This document shows positions 57,088-64,000 of a stretch of 64,000 nucleotides of DNA, piece after piece. A program made the position numbers and the translations under genes. Under the pieces are notes generated by a model. It saw only the letters and a program-made list of their open reading frames with translations, had not been told where the DNA came from and did no database searches. Location: NCBI RefSeq assembly GCF_017873395.1, contig NZ_JAGGKC010000017.1:1-64000 (forward strand), in the 5' to 3' direction. Source of the stretch: Youngiibacter multivorans (GTDB taxonomy: Bacteria > Bacillota > Clostridia > Clostridiales > Clostridiaceae). The number at the start of each line of letters is the position of its first letter. Within the stretch, counting starts at the first letter, position 1.

Positions 57088-60000
57088 ATGGGAGCAGCAT
57101 GGACGAATGAGCAGACCAGTGCCATAGAAGCGCGAAACAGTAACCTCCTGGTTGCTGCTGCTGCAGGCTCAGGCAAGACTGCCGTGCTTGTAGAGAGGAT
57201 CATAAGAATAGTCACGAAGGACAAGGCTGACATAGACTCACTCCTTGTAGTTACCTTCACAAATGCGGCAGCATCCGAAATGAGAGAAAGGATCGGAGAT
57301 GCCATAGAGAAAGCACTGGAAGAGAATCCATCGGATTCTCACCTCCAGAGGCAGCTGACCCTTCTTGGGAGGAGCAGCATAACCACAATACACTCATTCT
57401 GCCTTGAACTTATAAGGAGCAACTTCCACCTGATTGACCTGGATCCGGCGTTCAGGATAGCTGACGAAACAGAATCAGGCATACTGAAGGAAGAGGCTCT
57501 CGACCAGCTGCTTGAGGAACAGTACGAAAAAGGCGCGGATAGCTTCATAGCCCTCGTTGATTCGTATGGCGGCAAGAAGGATGATTCCGGACTCAAGGCA
57601 CTGGTACTTGACCTTCACAGGTTTGTGATGAGCAATCCCTGGCCTGGAAAATGGCTTGATGAAGCTGGAAGGGGATATGACCTTTCGGAGGGTGCCATTG
57701 AAAGGCTGCCTGTCTATGGGAAAGTGCTTAATAACCTCGCAAGGATGGCTGAAATTCATGTGCAGGCTCTTGAAAATGCAATAGAGACCATTCGTGGAAA
57801 CGCCGGGATATCGAAGTATGATGACATGTTCCTTGAGGATCTGATTTTTTGCAGGCAGCTGAAGGATGCGTTCTCAGGTACAGACAAATATGATTCAATA
57901 AGGTCTGTGCTGATGGAAAAGTCGTGGACCAGGCTGGGTACTGCTGCAAGGGGGCATGACAAATCCGTTGCAGAAGATGTCAAGGAAGCAAGGGGCGATT
58001 TCAAGAAATTCATTGAGGACCTTTCAAAGACATTCTTCAAGGAGTCAGGAAGCGACACGCTTGAAATGGCGAGAAGGCTTGACCCGCTTATGAAGCATCT
58101 GTCATTTATCGAGAAGGAGTTCATAGCCGCTTACGATGCCAGGAAACGCGACAAGGGACTGCTTGACTTCAATGACCTGGAGCAGCTTGCCCTGAAGATA
58201 CTTTCAAATGTTGATGAGGAAGGAACGGCAGTGCCATCTCCGGCAGCCCTGGCTTTAAGGTCTAAATTCAGGGAGGTAATGGTTGATGAATACCAGGACT
58301 CCAATGAAGTGCAGGAAGTTATCATCAGCATGGTGTCAAGAAAGGATGAGAAGGACCCCAATGTTTTCATGGTAGGTGATGTAAAGCAGAGCATCTACAG
58401 GTTCAGACAGGCAAGGCCTGAGCTGTTCCTTGAAAAATACAGGACATACAGCCCGGAAAAACAAGATAGGAACAGAAAGGTACTGCTATACAAGAACTTC
58501 AGGAGCAGAAGGAACATATTGTCTGCAGTTAACCTTGTGTTCAAGGGAGTAATGAGCTCGAATGCGGGTGAACTTGACTATACGGATGATGAAGCCCTTG
58601 ATTTTGGAGCCGGACATTATGATGATGGTGAAGATCCGCCGGTTGAGATCATTCTGGTTGAAACATCCTCTCTTCCGGAGGAAGAATCACAAGCAGCTGA
58701 ACCTGAGGCTTATGAAGAAAGCGGGATGGAAGATGGAGTTGACATTTCAGACTACAAGGCTATAGAGCTCGAAGCGATAATGGTTGGTAAAAAGATAAGG
58801 GAGCTTGTCCTTGGTGATAATCCTGCAAAAGTATATGACAGGAAGCTAGGCGGCTTCAGAAAGGCCAGCTATAGGGATATAGTCATACTGATGAGGGCAA
58901 CTTCTGTAAGTGCCAACATATTCCTTGAGGAATTCTCGAAGCTTGAGATACCTGCATTTGCCGATAACAGCACCGGATACTTTGAAACTGTAGAAGTAAG
59001 GACCATGGTCTCACTGCTGAGGATAATTGATAATCCGCTTCAGGATGTGCCACTCCTTGCTGCTCTAAGAAGCCCGATGTTCGCGTTCAGCGAGGAGGAG
59101 CTTGCTTCAGTAAGGCTTCTGGACAAGGATGATTACCTATATAACTGCCTTGTGAAATCAGGAGCTGAATCAATAGGGGAAAAAGCCCGGAGCTTCCTCG
59201 AAAGGCTCTCCGAGTACAGGGATATGGCCTTAACGCTGCCTCTCGATTCATTCATATGGTACATATACACCGACACTTCATACTATGACTATGCAGGAGC
59301 GATGCCAGATGGCATACAAAGGCAGGCAAATCTTCGGATGCTGTTCCAGAAAGCCCGCCAGTTCGAGGATTCAGGAAGCAAGGGATTGTTCAGCTTCATC
59401 AGGTATATCGACAAATTCAAGAGGACGAACGGTGACATCGGAGCAGCAAGGATCCTCGGTGAGAATGAGGACCTGGTGAGGGTCATGAGCATCCATAAAT
59501 CAAAGGGTCTTGAATTCCCCATAGTGTTCATCAGCAATTCAGGTAAGGGGTTCAACAGGATGGACCAGAGAAAGGATGTCCTTTTTCACCCGGGACTCGG
59601 GTTCGGACCCATGTACATTGACAGGGAAAGGTCGATAAAGTGCACTACCTTCTTCAGGGAAGCCATCAAGGACAGGATGATGCTTGAGAGCCTTTCCGAG
59701 GAGATGAGGGTCCTTTATGTTGCCATGACCAGAGCCAAGGAGAGACTATACATAACTGGAAATGTAAGAGACAGGGAAGTTGTAATCAAGAGGTGGAACT
59801 CGCTTTCAAAGGGAGCTGGCCTTAGGCTGCCTGAAGACAAGGTCCTAAAGTCGGGAAGTTTCCTCGACTGGATAATGCCTGTACTTTTAAAGCACAAATC
59901 AATGGATGATTACAGGAACGAGGGGATCGGTGCGTATACTGATGAGGGAAGCTTTTCCCTTGAATTCATACGCGCTGAAGATCTCTTCAGGAAGGGATTG

Positions 60001-60741
60001 ACGCCAAAACTACCAGAAGAATATGTTCTGACCATAGACTCACTGTCCGAACCTTCTTCCTCATTTGAAATCATGAGAAGGCTTTCTTATGAGTATGGTT
60101 ATGCCAAGGATGTCGCAATGGCTTCCAAAATAACTGTCTCCGAGCTGAAAAGGCTGGCTCAGGACGAAGAGGATATTCAAGGGATCAGTGTAGTGGAGGA
60201 GGAACATATCGAAAGACCACTTTTCATGATGGAGAAGACCGGACTTACCGGGTCGGAGCTTGGTACAGCTTTCCATAAGGTATTTCAACATCTCGACTTT
60301 TCTAAAGTATCACTGGATGAACTGAGAAGTCAGGTTGACGAGCTTGTGGATAGAGAGCTGCTCAGACCATCGGAAGCTTCCAGAGTAAATCCATGGAAGC
60401 TTAAAATGCTTTTTGATACTGACATCGGAAAAAGAATGGCGGCAGCAGCAGTCAAAGGCGAGCTGAAGCGGGAGATTCCATTCTTCATGGGATATGAAGG
60501 TAGTGAGACCATGGTTAAGGGAGTCATCGATGCCTTTTTTAAAGAGAATCTGGGGCTTGTCATAGTAGACTACAAGACAGACCATGTTGATATCAGCAAC
60601 TTCGAAGAAACGCTAAAAGAAAGGTACACAGAGCAGATGAGATATTATAAAAATGCACTTGAGCGAATAACTGGACTCAAAGTAAGCGAAATAATACTCT
60701 ATTCAGTATCACTTGGAAAAGAATTATGTATTACTTTATAA
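57088..60741 (+). CDS. addA: ATP-dependent helicase/nuclease subunit A (AddA)
   Basis: 1217-residue UvrD-type helicase with a C-terminal nuclease. Helicase motifs: Q motif WTNEQTSAIEAR, Walker A AAAGSGKTAVLVERI, Ia TFTNAAASEMRERI, II VDEYQDSN, III VGDVKQSIYRFRQA, then SIHKSKGLEFPIVFI and YVAMTRAKERLY. The nuclease motif is LVIVDYKTDHV near the end. Residues like these are complete, so the enzyme should be active. It starts two bases after addB with GGGAGGTGAC upstream. AddAB replaces RecBCD in Firmicutes. Confidence 0.97.
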   Translation: MGAAWTNEQTSAIEARNSNLLVAAAAGSGKTAVLVERIIRIVTKDKADIDSLLVVTFTNAAASEMRERIGDAIEKALEENPSDSHLQRQLTLLGRSSITTIHSFCLELIRSNFHLIDLDPAFRIADETESGILKEEALDQLLEEQYEKGADSFIALVDSYGGKKDDSGLKALVLDLHRFVMSNPWPGKWLDEAGRGYDLSEGAIERLPVYGKVLNNLARMAEIHVQALENAIETIRGNAGISKYDDMFLEDLIFCRQLKDAFSGTDKYDSIRSVLMEKSWTRLGTAARGHDKSVAEDVKEARGDFKKFIEDLSKTFFKESGSDTLEMARRLDPLMKHLSFIEKEFIAAYDARKRDKGLLDFNDLEQLALKILSNVDEEGTAVPSPAALALRSKFREVMVDEYQDSNEVQEVIISMVSRKDEKDPNVFMVGDVKQSIYRFRQARPELFLEKYRTYSPEKQDRNRKVLLYKNFRSRRNILSAVNLVFKGVMSSNAGELDYTDDEALDFGAGHYDDGEDPPVEIILVETSSLPEEESQAAEPEAYEESGMEDGVDISDYKAIELEAIMVGKKIRELVLGDNPAKVYDRKLGGFRKASYRDIVILMRATSVSANIFLEEFSKLEIPAFADNSTGYFETVEVRTMVSLLRIIDNPLQDVPLLAALRSPMFAFSEEELASVRLLDKDDYLYNCLVKSGAESIGEKARSFLERLSEYRDMALTLPLDSFIWYIYTDTSYYDYAGAMPDGIQRQANLRMLFQKARQFEDSGSKGLFSFIRYIDKFKRTNGDIGAARILGENEDLVRVMSIHKSKGLEFPIVFISNSGKGFNRMDQRKDVLFHPGLGFGPMYIDRERSIKCTTFFREAIKDRMMLESLSEEMRVLYVAMTRAKERLYITGNVRDREVVIKRWNSLSKGAGLRLPEDKVLKSGSFLDWIMPVLLKHKSMDDYRNEGIGAYTDEGSFSLEFIRAEDLFRKGLTPKLPEEYVLTIDSLSEPSSSFEIMRRLSYEYGYAKDVAMASKITVSELKRLAQDEEDIQGISVVEEEHIERPLFMMEKTGLTGSELGTAFHKVFQHLDFSKVSLDELRSQVDELVDRELLRPSEASRVNPWKLKMLFDTDIGKRMAAAAVKGELKREIPFFMGYEGSETMVKGVIDAFFKENLGLVIVDYKTDHVDISNFEETLKERYTEQMRYYKNALERITGLKVSEIILYSVSLGKELCITL

Positions 60742-60748
60742 TTTGCTC

Positions 60749-60777
60749 TTCAAAGTTATTTTGTTTTGAAGTATAAT
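60749..60777 (+). promoter_or_regulatory. Promoter of the small RHH gene
   Basis: TTCAAA (60749-60754), 17-base spacer and TATAAT (60772-60777), 40 bases before the start codon. Confidence 0.6.
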
Positions 60778-60816
60778 AACATTATATTATCTTGGAAAAC
60801 GATAGGAGTGTTTCAA

Positions 60817-60972
60817 ATGGCAGTAGGAAAAGATAAGACAAGGATTCTTTTGACACTTCCAATGGATCTCAAGGACGAACTCACGAAGGAAGCAAAGAGG
60901 GATAATAGGAGTCTCAACAACTATATCCTCAACCTTCTTCTGAATTCTGACAGAAGACCAGAAGGAAAGTAA
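60817..60972 (+). CDS. Small ribbon-helix-helix (Arc-type) protein
   Basis: 51 residues: MAVGKDKTRILLTLPMDLKD, the strand plus first helix, then KEAKRDNRSLNNYILNLL, the second helix of an Arc/MetJ-like DNA-binding dimer. ATG 60817 has TAGGAG upstream; the frame from 60766 would start inside the promoter. It has its own promoter and terminator, so it is monocistronic. The target is unknown; there is no toxin gene next to it, so an antitoxin role is not supported. Confidence 0.82.
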   Translation: MAVGKDKTRILLTLPMDLKDELTKEAKRDNRSLNNYILNLLLNSDRRPEGK

Positions 60973-60982
60973 CGAAGAAAAG

Positions 60983-61009
60983 AAAAGGACCTGCAAGGGT
61001 CCTTTTTTT
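60983..61009 (+). terminator. Terminator of the RHH gene
   Basis: AAAGGACC-TGCAAG-GGTCCTTT followed by a T-run, about ten bases after the stop codon. Confidence 0.9.
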
Positions 61010-61516
61010 CATTTTGATGATTTAATGACTATTCATCTAACGGATAATGATTTTCCTTGAATATCAAGGAGACTGGTAGTACCAATTATTAAATTGATAT
61101 AAATTGTTAAATTATACGAATCAAATGAAAACTTTGAAATGCAGTCATGGATTCGCTGATATTCAATACTGCTGAATTAATATTTCAATTACAAACTTAG
61201 AAAGACAAAATCAAAATCATCCTCATACTGATCAAAGTTTGAATACGGTTGTACGTATATATCTCTTGGTAACCAATTAGAATGTACGATATTTACACAT
61301 ATATAATAAAAGTATTTTATGAGCAGATAAAATTTCTGGATATTTTTTATTTAAAACAAAAAATGCTCGAAATATGGATGGAATATTTTTACGATATTTA
61401 AAATCGAGTGAAAATCTAATTTCCATCTTATAATTATTTAATTGGTGTACAAAATAACATCATTATACAATAGTAAAACATATGATAAATCTATAATAAC
61501 AAAGTGAAATAATATT
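61010..61516. other. AT-rich gene-free interval
   Basis: About 500 bases between the RHH gene and the AEC transporter gene. I see no coding frame with a ribosome site, no tRNA and no clear riboswitch. Several short AT-rich hairpins such as GAAATATTATTTC near 61507-61519 could end the minus-strand operon. Confidence 0.5.
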
Positions 61517-62449
61517 TCATAAGAGAGTAAACAACATGAAGTACAGGGGTATTGTAAATAGAGATAGGAAAGTGGTAAATGCTGTCATGAAAGCAGCAAA
61601 TCCAGAATCCCCTCCGTACTTTCCGGATACTATAGATACCTGGCCCATTACCGGAAGTGCAGCGCTTATTATGAATACCTTCTGCATAAGCAACGGCATC
61701 GGGACAAGCTTGAACAGAAGGATTACAACCAGAGGCGATACTGCGAACCTGAACAGTATTATGAGGATCGTATCCAACGGATTCCCAAGATTCTTGAAGG
61801 TAAGTGTGCCTATAATGCTTCCCATATAAATGAGAGAAAGAGGTGTCAGCATATCCTTCAGATACTCGGTGCTCTTAATGATATAATCCGGTACAGCTAT
61901 GTCCATGAAAAGTGCGGCAAGGCCCAGCAGAAATCCAAGTATTGCAGGATTAAGAAGCTTCTTTATGACAGTGAATGAGAATCCGCTGCTTTTCTTTGTC
62001 CTTGAGAGCAGGTAGTTTCCGGCGGTCCAGAACATGACAGTATTTGCCATATAGTAAAGGAGAAGGTATGGTACGCCTTCATCACCGAAAAGCCCTGTTA
62101 TTATTGGAAGTCCGACAAATATGGTATTGGAGAAGGTGCTCATCGCAATGAACGCTCCACCCCGTTTTATGTTGTGTTTGAGAAGTCGGCTGGTGAAGGA
62201 TGATATTATGATTACAATGACCATAGATGTTATGACCAGAAGCACACCTTTCCAGGATACCTTCAGATGTTCCAGGGTGAAGCTGGTAAATGCTGTATGG
62301 AACATGGTTACCGGCACTATGTAGCTTACAAGGAATGTAGATATGAAACTGTCTACCCGCTGGTCGGTAACCTTGAGCTTTTTAAGCACAAATCCGAATC
62401 CTGCGAGAATAAAAAGAGTGATTATTGTATTAGTTGCCTCTATTGTCAT
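61517..62449 (-). CDS. AEC family transporter (auxin efflux carrier type)
   Basis: 310-residue membrane protein with about ten hydrophobic segments in two halves. Members export or take up carboxylates such as malate or malonate. Typical parts are ILAGFGFVLKKLKV at the N-terminus, TFSNTIFVGLPIITGLFG and the C-terminal AALPVMGQVSIVSGKYGG. ATG 62449 is six bases after GGGAGG and lies inside the 3' end of cca (20-base overlap), so it is translationally coupled to it. The combination has no obvious metabolic link. Confidence 0.87.
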   Translation of the reverse strand: MTIEATNTIITLFILAGFGFVLKKLKVTDQRVDSFISTFLVSYIVPVTMFHTAFTSFTLEHLKVSWKGVLLVITSMVIVIIISSFTSRLLKHNIKRGGAFIAMSTFSNTIFVGLPIITGLFGDEGVPYLLLYYMANTVMFWTAGNYLLSRTKKSSGFSFTVIKKLLNPAILGFLLGLAALFMDIAVPDYIIKSTEYLKDMLTPLSLIYMGSIIGTLTFKNLGNPLDTILIILFRFAVSPLVVILLFKLVPMPLLMQKVFIISAALPVMGQVSIVSGKYGGDSGFAAFMTAFTTFLSLFTIPLYFMLFTLL

Positions 62450-63782
62450 TCTCAGCCTCCCTGGCAGCAATTTCCAGAAGTCGTTCTCTTGTGTTAAGGC
62501 CTGGTGTCTCCAGGACGTTTTCCAATAGGATTCCCAGGAGCTTGCCGATTAGCCTGCCGTCTTTGATGCCTATGGATTTGAGGTCGTCTCCGTTGACGGC
62601 AAGGTCCTTAAGCTCCAATGGATCGTTTCTTTCGAGTATTTCATTCAGTCGTTTCTCGAATTCAATGAGCTTTGAGGCGTGAATTCCACCGATGTCTGGT
62701 TTTCCGCCATGGTCAGCCTTCTTGAGGCCGAGGAAAAGCGGTATGTTTGCAATCCCCATGTTGACTGCAAATTTCTTGAGCTTCACTTCATTCTTCATCT
62801 CGCTTGGGACCATATGCAGCGAGATAAGCTTGTCTACAAGATGAATGGTCCGGTTGTCGTATTTTAGTCTCTGAAGCACATCCCTGGCAATTGATGCGGA
62901 TTCCTTCTCATGGCCGTAGAAGTGGCCCACGCCGTCTTTGTCTATCGTGAAGCATCTTGGTTTTCCTGAGTCGTGAAATAGTGCCGCAAGCCTAACGTGA
63001 AGGTTTCTAGGACACCTGTCAAGCACCTCCAGGGTATGCCCAAGGACATCCTTGTCATGGTACCTGTTGAACTGGTTGAATGATGCCAGTGGCAACAGCT
63101 CAGGAAGGACATACTTTATCAGTCCTAGCTCGAAGAGCATCCGCATGCCTCTTCCGGGATTTTCCGACATGAGGATATTGGATATCTCTTCCCGGATCCT
63201 TTCGACGCTGATGTATACGAGACCGTCCATTTCCTCGATTATCCCGAGAAGAGTACTCTCTTCTATGTTGAAGTCAAGGGTGGTTGCGAGCCGTACAGCC
63301 CGGAGTATACGCAGGGCATCCTCCTTGAAACGCTCGACAGGATGTCCCACTGCCCTGATTAGCCTGTGGTTAAGGTCATTGAAGCCGCCAAACGGGTCTA
63401 TGAGTCCTTTTTCATCATTGTAGGCCAGTGCGTTGATTGTGATATCCCGTCTTCTGAGGTCCTCAATCAGGTCTTCTATGAATCGGACATTTTCCGGGTA
63501 TCTCTTGTTGATGTAGCCTTCTTCACTTCTGAAGGTGGTCACGTCAAAACAACCGTCGTCGGTTACAACCTCTACGGTTCCGTGCTTTATGCCTATTGGA
63601 ACTGTCTTTTCAAACATTCCGATGATTGATTCAGGTGTAGCTGAAGTTGCGATATCATAGTCTTTTGGGTTCTTCCCGAGAAGGACGTCCCTGATGGACC
63701 CACCCACAAGGTAAGCATCGTAACCTTCCTGAAGTATCCTTCCGATTATGAATCTTGCGCCTTTTGGCATCTCGATCCTCAT
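62430..63782 (-). CDS. cca: CCA tRNA nucleotidyltransferase
   Basis: 450-residue enzyme that adds or repairs the CCA end of tRNAs. The nucleotidyltransferase head has YLVGGSIRDVLLG and the catalytic DYDIA, then DITINALAYN and PHLRILRAVRLA-like GRALR equivalents. A C-terminal HD domain (LAALFHDSGKPRC, HFYGHEKES) suggests extra phosphohydrolase activity, as in longer family members. Most tRNAs here encode CCA, so repair is the likely task. ATG 63782 has AGGAGGCACC upstream. Confidence 0.94.
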   Translation of the reverse strand: MRIEMPKGARFIIGRILQEGYDAYLVGGSIRDVLLGKNPKDYDIATSATPESIIGMFEKTVPIGIKHGTVEVVTDDGCFDVTTFRSEEGYINKRYPENVRFIEDLIEDLRRRDITINALAYNDEKGLIDPFGGFNDLNHRLIRAVGHPVERFKEDALRILRAVRLATTLDFNIEESTLLGIIEEMDGLVYISVERIREEISNILMSENPGRGMRMLFELGLIKYVLPELLPLASFNQFNRYHDKDVLGHTLEVLDRCPRNLHVRLAALFHDSGKPRCFTIDKDGVGHFYGHEKESASIARDVLQRLKYDNRTIHLVDKLISLHMVPSEMKNEVKLKKFAVNMGIANIPLFLGLKKADHGGKPDIGGIHASKLIEFEKRLNEILERNDPLELKDLAVNGDDLKSIGIKDGRLIGKLLGILLENVLETPGLNTRERLLEIAAREAENDNRGN

Positions 63783-63897
63783 GGTGCCTCCTTACCTGGA
63801 GAGTCAAAATTTCTGCTTTGAAAGCCTTCTCCGGTTGGTATTGTAGTATAATCTAGTATAATTAATTATATACCATGTTAATGGCAAGGAGTAGCAG

Positions 63898-64000
63898 ATG
63901 GAACAATCGATTAGAAAAATACGGGACTTTGAAACTGGTGACAGGCTTGACTGTTACTTCATAATCAAGAGGGTGGACCTCAAGACCACAAATTCAAATG
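63898..64000 (+). CDS. 3'-5' exoribonuclease YhaM family, N-terminus only
   Basis: The first 34 codons of a gene cut by the window end. MEQSIRKIRDFETGDRLDCY followed by FIIKRVDLKTTNSN matches the start of YhaM/CbfA-type exonucleases, whose OB fold precedes an HD domain. AAGGAGT lies upstream of ATG 63898. The assignment rests only on this short start. Confidence 0.65.
   Translation, partial: MEQSIRKIRDFETGDRLDCYFIIKRVDLKTTNSN

Noticed and set aside
60817..60972. RHH protein as the antitoxin of a toxin-antitoxin pair
   Set aside because: No second small gene lies within its promoter-terminator unit. It stands alone.

Overview
The window is a continuous stretch of a chromosome from a low-to-moderate GC Gram-positive anaerobe, most probably class Clostridia. 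The evidence is AddAB instead of RecBCD, T-box and riboswitch (FMN, preQ1-I, Moco/Tuco-like) control, AGGAGG ribosome binding sites with many TTG and GTG starts, a sigma-54 cysteine desulfidase locus, two tungsten-type aldehyde:ferredoxin oxidoreductases (AORs), and strong AGA/AGG use for arginine. The genus cannot be fixed from the sequence alone.

Layout. 1-135: 3' end of a 5S rRNA gene and its terminator. 136-7231: a deacetylase lipoprotein, then a sulfur amino acid degradation locus: a DAACS symporter, a MalY-type C-S lyase, a sigma-54 activator (CdsR-like) and a divergent L-cysteine desulfidase. Two nearly identical -24/-12 promoters place both the lyase/symporter operon and the desulfidase in one probable regulon. 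7425-7887: a solitary 5S-tRNA(CAU)-tRNA-Ala unit. 7944-12314: FMN riboswitch and ribD-ribE-ribBA-ribH plus a coupled HAD phosphatase. 12319-13491: preQ1 riboswitch with queT-queF. 13527-19100: YjbQ, an HD protein, UPF0182, and an FAD oxidoreductase with a shortened DUF1667 partner. 19068-20666: T-box and serS. 20776-23069: first AOR operon. 23227-34478: tRNA-Ser(UGA), membrane proteins, acetyltransferases, an NCS2 permease with an attenuator-like leader, adenine deaminase, an S9 peptidase, superoxide dismutase and proBA.

34918-42860: tRNA-Ser(GCU) followed by a region that looks acquired. The 3' end of the tRNA and its terminator are repeated about 600 bp downstream. Beyond that lie a LysR regulator and a divergent cluster: two-lobed esterase, SAF-domain small subunit, UxaA-type large subunit, DASS transporter and DUF3237 protein. 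The esterase gene uses CGN arginine codons, unlike its surroundings. This reads as a catabolic module for an esterified or lactonised hydroxy acid whose substrate I cannot name. It is the best candidate here for an undescribed system.

42978-64000: SDR epimerase, ArsB/NhaD-type transporter, MerR regulator; a second AOR operon (MoaD-like, four-cluster ferredoxin, AOR) behind a Moco/Tuco-type riboswitch; a metallo-beta-lactamase-fold pair; phasin-like/AarF; an FMN-binding protein; ferritin with two PerR-like boxes; addB-addA; a ribbon-helix-helix protein; cca, an AEC transporter, and the start of a YhaM-type exoribonuclease. Frames that merely shadow these genes on the other strand are left out. 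Promoter and operator calls are consensus matches read by eye.
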